Below are positions 15,450 through 24,441 of a DNA stretch of 64,000 bases, one piece after another (position 1 is the stretch's first letter; each line of letters begins with the position of its first letter). The stretch comes from VXNE01 sp965200505 (GTDB lineage: Bacteria > Pseudomonadota > Gammaproteobacteria > Pseudomonadales > Azotimanducaceae): positions 186,001 to 250,000 of the forward strand of contig OZ241343.1 of NCBI GenBank assembly GCA_965200505.1. Direction: 5' to 3'. The translations under genes were made by a program, and so were the position numbers. A model generated the notes under the pieces. That model did no database searches and was not told the origin of the DNA. It saw only the letters and a list, made by a program, of their open reading frames with translations.

Positions 15450-16340
15450 CTACTCGGCGGACGTCCCCTGCCGCAGGCGCTCGATGAGGCTGGAGGTGTC
15501 CCAGCGCTCACCGCCCAGCGCCTCCACATCCGCGTAAAACTGATCCACCAGCGCGGTGAGCGGCATCCGCGCCCGTAGCCGGCGCGCCGCGGCGAGCGTC
15601 ATGTCCAAGTCCTTCCGCATCCACTTCACGGCGAAGCCGAAATCGAACTCCCGGCGCCCCATGGTGGCGGCGCGGTTGTCCATCTGCCAAGACTGCGCGG
15701 CGCCCTTGGAGATGACTTCCACCACCGCGTCCACATCCAGCCCGGCCCGCTCGGCGAAATGCAGCCCCTCGGCCAGCCCCTGCAGCACACCGGCGATGCA
15801 AACTTGATTCACCATCTTGGTGAGCTGGCCGGCGCCCACGCCGCCCATCAGCCGCACGGCGCGGGCGTAGCAGCCAAGCACCGGCTCGGCGGCCGCGAAC
15901 GTGGCGGCATCGCCGCCCACCATGATCGTGAGCTGGCCGTTCTCCGCGCCCGCTTGGCCACCGCTCACCGGCGCGTCGAGAAACCCGCCGCCCCGCGCCG
16001 CCGCGGCCGCCGCGAGCTCCTTGGCGAGTTCGGCGGACGCGGTGGTGTGGTCGATGAGGATGGCACCGGGTTTCAGGCCGGCGAGCACGCCGTCCGCCGC
16101 CAGCGCCACGCTCCGCACATCGGCGTCATTGCCGACGCACAGGCACACGACATCAGCATCGGCGGCGGCCGCGGCCGGGGTCGCGGCCGCGGTGCCAACG
16201 TGTTCGGCAAGCCAAGCCTCGGCGCGTGCGGCCGTGCGGTTGTACACGCACACCGCGTGGCCGGCGGCGGCCAAGTGCCCCGCCATCGGATAGCCCATCA
16301 CGCCGAGGCCGACAAAGGCCACCTTTCGTTTCTCGCTCAT
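15450..16340 (-). CDS. NAD(P)-dependent beta-hydroxyacid dehydrogenase
   Basis: 296 residues, 3-hydroxyisobutyrate / tartronate-semialdehyde reductase family. The Rossmann motif VAFVGLGVMGYPMA is at the N-terminus, the substrate loop LDAPVSGGQAGAENG in the middle, and the catalytic Lys in QLTKMVNQ. These enzymes oxidise short beta-hydroxyacids with NAD(P). The exact substrate cannot be read from the sequence. A second ATG at 16352 (MSATMSEK) has an AAGGA immediately before it and is a possible alternative start. Confidence 0.9.
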   Translation of the reverse strand: MSEKRKVAFVGLGVMGYPMAGHLAAAGHAVCVYNRTAARAEAWLAEHVGTAAATPAAAAADADVVCLCVGNDADVRSVALAADGVLAGLKPGAILIDHTTASAELAKELAAAAAARGGGFLDAPVSGGQAGAENGQLTIMVGGDAATFAAAEPVLGCYARAVRLMGGVGAGQLTKMVNQVCIAGVLQGLAEGLHFAERAGLDVDAVVEVISKGAAQSWQMDNRAATMGRREFDFGFAVKWMRKDLDMTLAAARRLRARMPLTALVDQFYADVEALGGERWDTSSLIERLRQGTSAE

Positions 16341-16396
16341 CGTTGCACTCATTCCTTGCTGTCGCGAAAACGGCAATCTACTCGCTGGATTTTCTT

Positions 16397-16497
16397 CTTG
16401 CGAGGGGCCGGGGCCTCGCGCTCCGCCCTTTCTTGCGAGGGGCCGGCCCCTCGCGCTCCGCCCTTTTTTCTTGCGAGGGGCCGGCCCCTCGCGCTCC
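16397..16497. repeat. Three tandem copies of a 35-38 bp palindromic element
   Basis: Units begin at 16397, 16432 and 16470 with CTTGCGAGGGGCCGG. Units 2 and 3 contain the perfect 20-bp palindrome GCGAGGGGCCGGCCCCTCGC; unit 1 has a near-perfect version. Units are joined by CGCTCCGCCC plus a T-rich stretch. The array lies upstream of the dehydrogenase gene (minus) and of selA (plus). It could form a row of strong hairpins in either transcript. Confidence 0.9.
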
Positions 16498-16526
16498 CCG
16501 AGGCGAACAAGGGTGGCCGACATATT

Positions 16527-16845
16527 CTGTGTTGGTGGCGCGGTTGGCCGCCGAGGGTAGCCGGCGGTTCCCGGCGACGGGTCCCGCTTGGGCGCGGGAC
16601 CGCGACCGATCGGCGTGGCCGGCGGTTCTGTGTTGGCGGAGCGGGTTGCCCGCCGGGGGTCGCGGGTGGTTCCTAGCGCGGGGCCCGCTTTGAGGGCGGG
16701 ACCGTGACCGATCGGCGTGGCCGGCGGGTTCTGTGTTGGCGGAGCGGGTTGCCCGCCGGGGGTCGCGGGTGGTTCCTAGCACGGGGCCCGCTTTGAGAGT
16801 GGGACCGCGGCGGATCGGCGTGGCCGGCGGGTTCTGTGTCGGGGC
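16527..16845. repeat. Tandem 101-103 bp repeat, three copies plus a partial fourth
   Basis: Units start at CTGTGTTGG (16527, 16628, 16731) and a partial unit at 16834. Units 2 and 3 differ at only a few bases; unit 1 is more divergent. Each unit contains a G/C-rich hairpin: GGTCCCGC and GCGGGACC around a 6-nt loop in unit 1, and a one-mismatch version in the others. No convincing gene covers the array, and 16353-16959 has no other feature except the palindromes at 16397-16497. The array ends about 115 nt before selA. Confidence 0.9.
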
Positions 16846-16959
16846 GCGGGGCGGCCGGCGCTCCTGCGGGTTCCGGTGCAGGGCCGGGGCCGTGGTTTGC
16901 GGTGTGTGGGCTGGCACAATAGCCGCTCATTCGCCCGGAGCCCGGCTGCCGCTACGCCC

Positions 16960-18330
16960 ATGTCGCCGAGAGAATTGCCCAGTGTCGCCGCGGTGCTTGG
17001 CCATCCGGCGTTGGCGGAGGTCGTCACCCGGCGCGGCCTTGGTTTGGCGAAGGCGGCGGTGCGCGACCTGCAGGCGGATGCGCGGCACCGGGGCAGCGCA
17101 CCGGCATGGGCCACCGATCCGGCCGGCTACGCGGCGCCGGTGGAGGCTTGGCTGGTGGAGCGGGTGGGGCCCGGTTACCGGCGCGTCTTCAACCTGACCG
17201 GCACGCTGCTGCACAGCAACTTGGGGCGGGCGCCGTTGGGCGAGGCCATCGCAGCCGCGGGGTTGGCCGCCGCCACCGCGCCGCTGACGCTGGAATACGA
17301 CCTCGACAGTGGCCGCCGAGGCGACCGTGAGGGCATCGTGGAAGAGCGGCTGAAACACCTCACCGGCGCCGCGGCGGCCACAGTGGTGAACAACAACGCC
17401 GCCGCGGTGTTGCTGCTGCTCAACACCTTGGCGCTGAACAGACCGGTGCCGGTGTCCCGCGGCGAACTCATCGAAATCGGCGGCAGCCTGCGCATTCCCG
17501 ACATCATGGCGCGCGCCGGCTGCCGCTTGGTGGAGGTGGGCGCGACCAACCGCACCCATCTGCAGGATTACGCCGCGGCCATCGACGCCGAAACCCCACT
17601 GCTGCTGAAGGTACATCCCAGCAACTACCGCATCGAGGGCTTCGCCAGCGCGGTGGACACCCGGGCGCTGGCCGCCCTCGGCGCCGAGCGCGGGCTGCCG
17701 CTCTGCGTGGACTTGGGCAGCGGCGCCTTGGTCGATCTCTCCCGTTTCGGGTTGCCGCGCGAGCCGACGCCACGCGAGACGCTCGCCGCCGGCGCAAGCC
17801 TCGTGACCTTCTCCGGCGACAAGCTGCTCGGCGGCCCGCAGGCGGGGCTCATCGTCGGCAGCGCCGAATTGGTGGCGCGGCTGAAGTCCAATCCGCTCAA
17901 GCGGGCGCTGCGGCTGGACAAGGTGAGCCTGGCGCTCTTGGACGCGACGTTGCGCGCCTATGAGGACGAGACCACCCTGCCCCGTGACATTCCGCTGCTG
18001 GCGACGTTGACCACACCGTTGGAACGCCTGACGGCGCGGGCCGCGGCGGTGGCGCAGGCGCTTGCGGACGCGCTGCCGGACGGTTTCGCAGTCGCAAGCC
18101 AAGCGGTGAGCTGCCAGCTCGGCAGCGGCGCGTTGCCGGAACAGCGGGTGCCGAGCTGGGCGGTGGCCGTGCGAACGCCGGGTGGCCAAGCGCCGGCGCG
18201 GTTGGCGCGGCGGCTTCGGCACCTGCCGCGGCCGGTGATCGGCCGCGTTCACGATGGCCGGGTGTGGCTGGACATGCGTTGCGCCGAGCCACTGGACGAA
18301 TTGCTTGAGAGCTTGCGGGCGCTCAAGTGA
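16960..18330 (+). CDS. selA: L-seryl-tRNA(Sec) selenium transferase
   Basis: 456 residues. A PLP enzyme that converts Ser-tRNA(Sec) to Sec-tRNA(Sec) with selenophosphate. It has the family motifs NLTGTLLHSNLGRAPL and VVNNNAAAVLLLL, and the PLP lysine in FSGDKLLGGPQAG. Length matches E. coli SelA (463). The ATG at 16960 is chosen for its fit with the SelA N-terminus (LPSVAAVLGHP). selB follows with a 4-nt overlap, and selC lies in this window at 32257. The long repeat array just upstream may matter for expression. Confidence 0.97.
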   Translation: MSPRELPSVAAVLGHPALAEVVTRRGLGLAKAAVRDLQADARHRGSAPAWATDPAGYAAPVEAWLVERVGPGYRRVFNLTGTLLHSNLGRAPLGEAIAAAGLAAATAPLTLEYDLDSGRRGDREGIVEERLKHLTGAAAATVVNNNAAAVLLLLNTLALNRPVPVSRGELIEIGGSLRIPDIMARAGCRLVEVGATNRTHLQDYAAAIDAETPLLLKVHPSNYRIEGFASAVDTRALAALGAERGLPLCVDLGSGALVDLSRFGLPREPTPRETLAAGASLVTFSGDKLLGGPQAGLIVGSAELVARLKSNPLKRALRLDKVSLALLDATLRAYEDETTLPRDIPLLATLTTPLERLTARAAAVAQALADALPDGFAVASQAVSCQLGSGALPEQRVPSWAVAVRTPGGQAPARLARRLRHLPRPVIGRVHDGRVWLDMRCAEPLDELLESLRALK

Positions 18331-20198
18331 TCGTCACGCTGGCCGGCCATGTGGATCATGGCAAGACCTCCATCGTCCGCGCCCTGACCGGCATCGACAC
18401 GGACCGGCTCGACGAGGAGAAGCGCCGCGGGCTCACCATCGATCTAGGGTTCGCCTATGCGGACTTCGGCGGGGTGCGGGTGGGGTTCGTGGACGTGCCC
18501 GGGCACCATCGCTTCATTCACAACATGGTGGCCGGGGTCGGCCGGCGTCAGCACGCCCTCTTGGTGGTGGCCGCCGACGATGGCGTGATGCCGCAAACCC
18601 ACGAACACCTGCAGATACTGGCCCTCATCGGGCTCACCAGCGGGGTGGTGGCGCTCAACAAGATCGACCGCGTGGCGCCGGCGCGGGTGGCCGAAGTGCG
18701 ATCACAAGTCCATGCCCTCGCCGCGGACACCTTTCTGGGCGATGCGCCGGTCATCGAAGTGGCCTGCCAGGATGGCCGTGGCATCGCCGCACTGCGGCAC
18801 CACTTGGCAGGCGCAGCGGAACGTCACGCCGTCGAACGCGCCGCGCTGCGATTCCGCCTCGCCGTGGACCGGGCATTCTCCGTGCGCGGCGCCGGCGTGG
18901 TGGTCACTGGCACCGTGGCCTCCGGCACGGCCCGCCCGGGCGACGCGCTGGCCATCGCCGCCAGCGGCCGCCCAACACGGCTGCGCGGCCTGCGGGTGCA
19001 AGACGCCGCCGCCGAACTCGCGGTGGAGGGCGACCGCGCGGCCATGAACTTGGCCGGCATCGACTTGGCGGAAGTGGCGCGTGGCGATTGGATCGTGGCG
19101 CCGGAATCCGCCGGCACCACGGCCAGCGCCGCGGTGGACTTGCAGGTGTTGCAGGACTTCCCCCGCGCCATGCGCCATTGGGCGCCGGTACACGCCTACG
19201 TGGCCACCAGCCACACGCAAGCGCGGGTGGCGCTGCTGGAAGGCTCGCCCGTGCCCCCCGGTGGGCGCGCCCTCGTCGATGTCGTCTTCGGCGAGCAAAT
19301 CCACCTGAAGGCGGGCGACCGGCTCATCCTGCGCGACCAAGACTTGGGCCGCACACTCGGCGGCGGCGTGGTCATCGACCCCCGTACACCCGCCGGGCGG
19401 CGGCGCGCGGGTGTACGCCAAGCGCGGCTGGCCGCCCTGCGCGAGGCTGACGCGGCCACGGCCTTGAAGCAATTGGCGCGGCTCGATGTGGTCGAGCTCA
19501 CGACGTTCCAAGCCGATTGGAACCTCACCGAGGCGGGCGCCGCGGACGCTGCGCGGCGCGCCGACGTGGCCCAGCGTGGCGACCGGTTGATGGACGGGGA
19601 GCGCTTGGCAAACCTGCGCCAAGCCGTGTTGGATGCCATCGCTCGGCACCACGCCACCCAGCCGGAGAGCCAAGGCATGGCGCCCCATGCGTTGGCCCGC
19701 GCCCTGGAAGCGAGCGCCGCCGCCGTCGATTGGGCCATTGAGGACTTGGTGGAGAGCGAAGCCATTCGTTCGCGCTCCGGCCACTTCGCGCTCGCCGGCC
19801 ACGTCACCGAGGTGCCGCCGAACTTGGCGCAACTCTTCGAGCGCGTCCGTCCCGTGCTGGACACGATCCAGCCCCCCAGCCTCGGTGACTTGGCCAAGTC
19901 CCTTGGACGCCCGCTGCCCCACTTGGAGAAGGATTTGCGCGCACTCGCCGGCTTGGGTTTCCTCACGCGGGTGAGCGCCAACCGCTATTACTTGAAGGAG
20001 CGGCTGCTTGAACTCGTGACCATTGCACAGCGCCTGGACGCGGATGGCCCTTTCAGCGTAAGGCAGTTCCGCGACGCCTCCGGCGTGGGGCGCAACGTGG
20101 TGATCGAGGTGCTTGAACACTTGGACCGCCACGGCGTGACGCGCCGCGAAGGGGATTTGCGGCAGGTTGTGGGCGATGCCGAACGGGCGGCGCGGTGA
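18327..20198 (+). CDS. selB: Selenocysteine-specific elongation factor
   Basis: 623 residues, GTG start overlapping the selA stop (GTGA). An EF-Tu-like GTPase delivers Sec-tRNA(Sec) to UGA codons. Seen: G1 AGHVDHGKTS, DVPGHHRFIHNM (G3), NKID (G4), then beta-barrel domains II-III and the SelB-specific domain. The C-terminal half contains four winged-helix repeats that bind the SECIS hairpin in mRNA, ending QFRDASGVGRNVVIEVLEHLDRHGVTRREGD. Length is normal (E. coli 614). Confidence 0.97.
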   Translation: MIVTLAGHVDHGKTSIVRALTGIDTDRLDEEKRRGLTIDLGFAYADFGGVRVGFVDVPGHHRFIHNMVAGVGRRQHALLVVAADDGVMPQTHEHLQILALIGLTSGVVALNKIDRVAPARVAEVRSQVHALAADTFLGDAPVIEVACQDGRGIAALRHHLAGAAERHAVERAALRFRLAVDRAFSVRGAGVVVTGTVASGTARPGDALAIAASGRPTRLRGLRVQDAAAELAVEGDRAAMNLAGIDLAEVARGDWIVAPESAGTTASAAVDLQVLQDFPRAMRHWAPVHAYVATSHTQARVALLEGSPVPPGGRALVDVVFGEQIHLKAGDRLILRDQDLGRTLGGGVVIDPRTPAGRRRAGVRQARLAALREADAATALKQLARLDVVELTTFQADWNLTEAGAADAARRADVAQRGDRLMDGERLANLRQAVLDAIARHHATQPESQGMAPHALARALEASAAAVDWAIEDLVESEAIRSRSGHFALAGHVTEVPPNLAQLFERVRPVLDTIQPPSLGDLAKSLGRPLPHLEKDLRALAGLGFLTRVSANRYYLKERLLELVTIAQRLDADGPFSVRQFRDASGVGRNVVIEVLEHLDRHGVTRREGDLRQVVGDAERAAR

Positions 20199-20229
20199 GG
20201 GTGGGCTTGGTGCGGTGAGCCGCGGCGGC

Positions 20230-20382
20230 TTACTTCATGTCCATGTAGCGCACCCGCACGAGCCGATGACCGAGCATGTCCACCGCGGCGAGCGCCGGCG
20301 GGTCAATGCGGCCGTGGCCGGCACCATCGGGATTGCGGCGGCACGGCTCAAGGAGCGATGGCGCGGCGGCTTGGGGACGCAC
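20230..20382 (-). pseudogene. Possible C-terminal protein fragment
   Basis: An open 50-codon stretch on the minus strand ends with AAVDMLGHRLVRVRYMDMK and a TAA. The ending looks like a real protein terminus, but no start or upstream domain is visible. It could be the remnant of a decayed gene or a chance ORF. I do not recognise the family. Confidence 0.25.
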
Positions 20383-20417
20383 TATATTCGTGCCCCGCGA
20401 GTGCAGAAGGGTTGGCC

Positions 20418-20897
20418 ATGATCGCCGTTGTCGAGAAGCCCTATCGGGAGTTCATCAAGGAATCGCTGGTGCCGCGCGACGAGCTGCTGTTGGCGCTGAC
20501 GGATGAGGATTTGGCATTCCACCCGGGCGGCGACAATCCAACGTTGGGCGAACTGTGCATGCACATCGGCGAGACCCAGCACAGCTACGCAGAGTCCTTC
20601 CGGACCTTCGCGGCGAACTTCGGCTACCGCCACCACGACCCGTCCATCGCCGGCGACATCAAGCGGCTCTCAGCGTGGCATGCCGAGCTGGACGCGGAGT
20701 TGGAAGCCGCCTTGGAGAGCCTCAAGGAAGCGGATGCGCGACGCACCATCGCCCGCGACGGCGAACAGGTGCCGTTGGCGACGCACCTCTTGGTGTTCAA
20801 CGAGGCGCTGCTGCTGTTCTTCGGCAAAGCCTTCGTGTACCTCAAGGTCGGCGGCATGGCCATGCCGAACAAGTGGGGCGCCTGGGTGGAACCCTAG
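20418..20897 (+). CDS. DinB-family protein
   Basis: 159 residues. A DinB/YfiT-like four-helix fold is suggested by the His positions: H in LCMHIGETQHSY, H in SAWHAEL and a late HLLVFNEALL, which can form a metal site. Such proteins include thiol transferases and damage-inducible proteins of unknown role. Start ATG at 20418 (MIAVVEKPYREF) follows AGAAGGGTTGGCC and a TATATT -10 at 20383-20388. Confidence 0.7.
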   Translation: MIAVVEKPYREFIKESLVPRDELLLALTDEDLAFHPGGDNPTLGELCMHIGETQHSYAESFRTFAANFGYRHHDPSIAGDIKRLSAWHAELDAELEAALESLKEADARRTIARDGEQVPLATHLLVFNEALLLFFGKAFVYLKVGGMAMPNKWGAWVEP

Positions 20898-20992
20898 CCG
20901 GCCGGCAGCCGCCCCCCGACTTCGGGAATCCCTTATGTCCGAGGTCGTCCGACCGTAGTTTTATCCGCCTGTGTGCTCGTGGCTGTCGGGCA

Positions 20993-21301
20993 ATGGTGGC
21001 AGACGACATTCCGCAACTGGCCGCAGCGGGATTTTCCGCCGCCGCGTTGGTGCTGTGCGCGGCCGGCTACGCGCTCCTCTTGGCCTTGGGCCGCGCACGG
21101 GGCGTCGCCGGTCTTGGCCGCGCCGCGTTGCTTGCGTATGCCGGCGTGGTGCTGGCCGCGCTGGCGCTGTGCTGGGCGCTGCGGCTGCAAGGATTGTGGC
21201 TGGTGCTCGTCGCCGTGGTGCTGGTGGGCTACTTCGTCGCCCCGCGCGCCGTATGGCGGCTGTCCGTCGCCACGCATCAAGAGGAAGGCGCGGATGAGTA
21301 G
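20993..21301 (+). CDS. Small membrane protein ahead of norCB
   Basis: 102 residues, three hydrophobic segments (about 8-29, 36-56 and 62-82), then a short basic tail. Not a family I can name. It overlaps norC by 8 nt and is read in the same direction, so it is probably the first gene of the nor operon and could assist assembly or membrane insertion. A perfect inverted repeat (GGTCG-TC-CGACC, 20943-20954) lies 39 nt before its start and could bind a regulator. Confidence 0.6.
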   Translation: MVADDIPQLAAAGFSAAALVLCAAGYALLLALGRARGVAGLGRAALLAYAGVVLAALALCWALRLQGLWLVLVAVVLVGYFVAPRAVWRLSVATHQEEGADE

Positions 21302-21893
21302 CATGCCGTGGTGGGCCGCCGAGGACTTCTGGCGCAAGTGCGCCATCTTCGTCACCGCCTTCATGGCGCTGGTGCTCATCCTGCTCACCTTCCATTCGTT
21401 GGCGGCGATTCAAAGCGGCGCTGGTCGTGTGCCGGCCTACTCTGTCGTCAACCACCGCGTCCATTACCGGATGGACGCCGAACGCGGCTACCAAGTGCCC
21501 GTGATCGGCGACGAAGCGCCGCTGTTCGGGCGCAAGCTCACGGAAGCCGAGGCGCGGGAACTGGTCGATCTCGGCAAGCTCACGGTGCAGGCGAAGAACT
21601 GCATGAATTGCCATACATTGCTTGGCAACGGCGCCTATTACGCGCCTGATCTCACCAAGTCTTGGTTGGACCCGGGTTGGGGCAATGAACAGGCCCGCGA
21701 GACCTTGATGACGCTGTTCCTCAAGGATCCCATTGCCAACGCCCGCACGTTCGGCACCGGCCGGCGGATGCCGGACATGGGGCTCACGGACAACGAAGTG
21801 CGTGGCGTGATCGCCTTTCTCAAGTGGATGTCGGCGGTGGACACGAACGGCTTCCCACGCCACTTCGAGTCTCTGCCGCAAGGGGGTGCGTGA
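21294..21893 (+). CDS. norC: Nitric oxide reductase cytochrome c subunit
   Basis: 199 residues. One N-terminal membrane helix (about residues 14-37), then a periplasmic cytochrome c domain with the haem motif CMNCH and a Met ligand in RRMPDMG. NorC passes electrons to the NorB catalytic subunit. ATG at 21294 overlaps the upstream small membrane-protein gene by 8 nt. norB begins on the last base of the stop codon (TGATG overlap). Fusion-type qNor is excluded because the haem c subunit is separate. Confidence 0.93.
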   Translation: MSSMPWWAAEDFWRKCAIFVTAFMALVLILLTFHSLAAIQSGAGRVPAYSVVNHRVHYRMDAERGYQVPVIGDEAPLFGRKLTEAEARELVDLGKLTVQAKNCMNCHTLLGNGAYYAPDLTKSWLDPGWGNEQARETLMTLFLKDPIANARTFGTGRRMPDMGLTDNEVRGVIAFLKWMSAVDTNGFPRHFESLPQGGA

Positions 21894-23386
21894 TGGCCGA
21901 AGCCACGGCCGACATTCGCATGGGCGAGGTTGGCGTCTCTACGGTCGCTGCCGAAGCAACGACGTTGAGCGCGGCGCAGCGGCTCGCGCTCAAGTACTTC
22001 TTGGTGGCCATGGTGCTGTTCCTGGCACAGATGGTGTTTGGCCTGCTCGCCGGCCTGCAGTTCCTCATGCCGGACTTCCTGCATGGCGTGTTGGATTTCA
22101 ATGTCAACCGCATGGTTCACATCAACGCCATGATCGTCTGGATGCTGTATGGCTTCATCGGCGCCATCTATTGGTTGGTGGAGGACGAGGCCGGCGTGCC
22201 GCTGGTGGGCATCCGCTTGGCGCAGGCCACGTTTTGGGTGCTGACGAGCGCCGTCGCGGCCGTCGTCTTGGTGTTCCTGTTCGTGCAGACGGGGCCGGGC
22301 GAGATGAGCAGCATCTGGCTCATCAACGAAGGACGCGAATACATCGAGGCGCCCCGTTGGGCGGACATCGGCATCGTCCTTTGCATGGGGGCGTTTTTCT
22401 ACAACGTGGCCGCCACCTTCATGAAGGGGCGTTGGAGCGGCATCTCCGGCACGCTGGTGCTGGACCTCATCGCGCTGGCCGGCCTCTATCTCGCCGGCAT
22501 GTTCTACACCACCAACCTATCGGTGGATCAGTATTGGTGGTGGTGGGTGGTCCACCTGTGGGTGGAAGCCACTTGGGAAGTGCTGGTCGGCTGCATCATG
22601 GCTTGGGGCCTGATGAAGACGTTGGGCGTACGCCGCAAGATCGTCACCACTTGGCTGTACATCGAGGTGGCGCTGATGTTCGGCTCCGGCATCTTGGGCC
22701 TCGGCCACCACTACTTCTGGATCGGCACACCGGAATACTGGCTCGGCATCGGCGGCTTCTTCTCCGCCTTGGAACCCATCCCGCTGGTGGCGATGGTGGT
22801 ACACGCCGTATATGACGCCGGCCGCCACGGCTTTCAAAGCAACAACCACCCGGCCTTGGCTTGGCTCATCGCCCACGCCTTCGGCAATTTCCTCGGTGCC
22901 GGCGTGTGGGGCTTCATCCAAACGCTGCCGCAGATCAACATCTACACCCACGGCACACAATGGTCGGCTTCCCACGGCCACCTGGCGTTCTTCGGCGCCT
23001 ACGCTTCCATTGTGGTCGCCTTCGTCTATCTGGCCTTGCAGCGTTGGCGGGGCGATGTGTGGATGTCCGGCGGCTTGGCGGACCGCGGCTGGAAGTGGAA
23101 ATGGGCGTTGGCGCTATTGAACATCGGCGCATTGGGCATGACCATCGCGCTCCTGATCGCCGGCTATGAGCAATCCTTCACGGAACGCGCCATCGGCGGC
23201 TCCACTTGGCAGGCGTACTTCGAGGGGCAGACGACGGCGTGGTTCGTGCAGGCGATGCAATGGCGCATGATCTTCGGTGTGCTGATGACGGTTGGCTTGG
23301 TGCTGTTGCTGTGGGACTTCCTCACCATCGGCCGCGGCGAGACGCGCCCGGCGAAGCTGGTGGCCGGCGATCCGGACGCGCCATGA
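21893..23386 (+). CDS. norB: Nitric oxide reductase catalytic subunit (cNOR)
   Basis: 497 residues with about 12 membrane helices. It reduces 2 NO to N2O with electrons from NorC. Haem-copper oxidase residues typical of NorB are present: the HIN region at the N-terminus, the non-haem iron segment WVVHLWVEATWEVL with its Glu, GLGHHYFWIGTPEYW, and the haem His pair region in THGTQWSASHGHL. The N-terminus is about 30 residues longer than in Pseudomonas NorB. Only NorC and NorB plus two small proteins are visible; NorD and NorQ are not in the window. Confidence 0.96.
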   Translation: MAEATADIRMGEVGVSTVAAEATTLSAAQRLALKYFLVAMVLFLAQMVFGLLAGLQFLMPDFLHGVLDFNVNRMVHINAMIVWMLYGFIGAIYWLVEDEAGVPLVGIRLAQATFWVLTSAVAAVVLVFLFVQTGPGEMSSIWLINEGREYIEAPRWADIGIVLCMGAFFYNVAATFMKGRWSGISGTLVLDLIALAGLYLAGMFYTTNLSVDQYWWWWVVHLWVEATWEVLVGCIMAWGLMKTLGVRRKIVTTWLYIEVALMFGSGILGLGHHYFWIGTPEYWLGIGGFFSALEPIPLVAMVVHAVYDAGRHGFQSNNHPALAWLIAHAFGNFLGAGVWGFIQTLPQINIYTHGTQWSASHGHLAFFGAYASIVVAFVYLALQRWRGDVWMSGGLADRGWKWKWALALLNIGALGMTIALLIAGYEQSFTERAIGGSTWQAYFEGQTTAWFVQAMQWRMIFGVLMTVGLVLLLWDFLTIGRGETRPAKLVAGDPDAP

Positions 23387-23715
23387 ACGCACGGGACGGT
23401 AGGACATGGCCCGCGCTCGTGCTTGGCGCGGCGCTGTTGGCATCGCCCCCCGAAGCCCTCGCGGCCGGCGATGCCCAAGCCGGCGCCTCCAAGGCGGCCC
23501 TGTGCGCCGCTTGCCACGGCCAGAACGGCATCAGCGGCAATCCCCTTTGGCCCAGCTTGGCCGGACAGCAAGAGGCATACCTCGCCAAGCAGATCGCCGC
23601 GTTCCGCGACGGGGAGCGTACGGACGTGTCCATGCAACCGTTCGTCGCCAACTTGACGGATCAGGACATCGAGGACTTGGCAGCACACTATGCGGCGCTT
23701 TCGGCCTGCCCTTGA
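23383..23715 (+). CDS. Small class I cytochrome c
   Basis: 110 residues, ATGA overlap with norB. A signal peptide ends near AALLASPPEALA. Haem motif CAACH and distal Met in VSMQPFVANLT. The segment GNPLWPSLAGQQ and the helix AYLAKQIAAFRDG are like the half-domains of cytochrome c4. It is probably the soluble electron donor to NorC. Confidence 0.88.
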   Translation: MNARDGRTWPALVLGAALLASPPEALAAGDAQAGASKAALCAACHGQNGISGNPLWPSLAGQQEAYLAKQIAAFRDGERTDVSMQPFVANLTDQDIEDLAAHYAALSACP

Positions 23716-23798
23716 GCGTACGTTCCAGCCTCGGCCTGCGGGGCGTGTCAGCCTCTGGAACACTCGTTGTAGGCTTTGCACGGAGTGGAGCTTTATTG

Positions 23799-23812
23799 TA
23801 GTGTGCTCACTA
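23799..23812. promoter_or_regulatory. Inverted repeat upstream of the RES toxin-antitoxin operon
   Basis: Perfect inverted repeat TAGTG-TGCT-CACTA, 29 nt before the antitoxin start. Antitoxins of this type usually repress their own operon at such sites. Confidence 0.45.
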
Positions 23813-23841
23813 TTGCGCCACGACCGAAGGGCGATGCCAAG

Positions 23842-24435
23842 ATGCCATCCCCCCAACAAGCAGCCTCGGACTACTTCACCGTTCGCGGGCTTGCCCCAAC
23901 GGCACCGGAGACCCTGAACGCCGCGCTCCGGCAAGTGCTGGATGCGATGCCAACGATGCTCCACGGCGATCTGTCCGGTGAGTTGACGGAAGCAGAGCGC
24001 GAGGTGCTCATCAGCGGCGGTGTGCGCTTGGATGCGAAGCTGGCTGGCGATCCACTGGCGGCCACGACGGTGCAGTTTGCGGCGCTCGTCAGCACCAGCC
24101 TCACTACGAAGGAGGCAGCCAAACAACTGAGCATCCCGGAGAGCCGCATCCGGCAGATGATCGCCCGGCACACGCTGTATAGCGTCCTGCTCAACAGCCG
24201 CCGGCGCATCCCCGCCTTTCAGTTCGCCCTGAATGGCGGCCTAGTACCGAACATCACCAAGGTCAATGCCGCTCTGCCTGAAGACCTGCACCCCGTCGAG
24301 GTGCAGGCTTGGTACACCCAGCCGCATGTGGATCTCTTCCTTGGCGATGATGTGGACGCCCGCGTCAGCCCTTTGGATTGGCTGCGCAGCGGCGGTGAAG
24401 TGAACAGGCTGACGCAACTGGCACGGTGGCTCTAG
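23842..24435 (+). CDS. Antitoxin of a RES-type toxin-antitoxin pair
   Basis: 197 residues. A helix-turn-helix at about 93-113 (SLTTKEAAKQLSIPESRIRQMI) suggests DNA binding. The C-terminus (PLDWLRSGGEVNRLTQLARWL) is like the toxin-binding domain of MbcA/ParS/Xre antitoxins (DUF2384). The next gene, 6 nt downstream, encodes a RES-domain toxin. Start ATG at 23842 comes after the palindrome at 23799-23812; there is no plausible earlier start. Confidence 0.8.
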   Translation: MPSPQQAASDYFTVRGLAPTAPETLNAALRQVLDAMPTMLHGDLSGELTEAEREVLISGGVRLDAKLAGDPLAATTVQFAALVSTSLTTKEAAKQLSIPESRIRQMIARHTLYSVLLNSRRRIPAFQFALNGGLVPNITKVNAALPEDLHPVEVQAWYTQPHVDLFLGDDVDARVSPLDWLRSGGEVNRLTQLARWL

Positions 24436-24441
24436 CCAGCA

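Noticed and set aside
16378..16917. Minus-strand Pro/Arg-rich ORF over the repeats
   Set aside because: It translates the tandem repeats and has no start signal or domain. The array is better explained as intergenic repeats.
16960..20198. A selenoprotein or SECIS element next to selAB
   Set aside because: No gene in the window shows an in-frame TGA with conserved flanks and a hairpin downstream, so none is called.
20943..20954. FNR/NnrR-type site before norCB
   Set aside because: The inverted repeat GGTCG-TC-CGACC is present, but it does not match TTGAT-N4-ATCAA, so no known regulator can be named.
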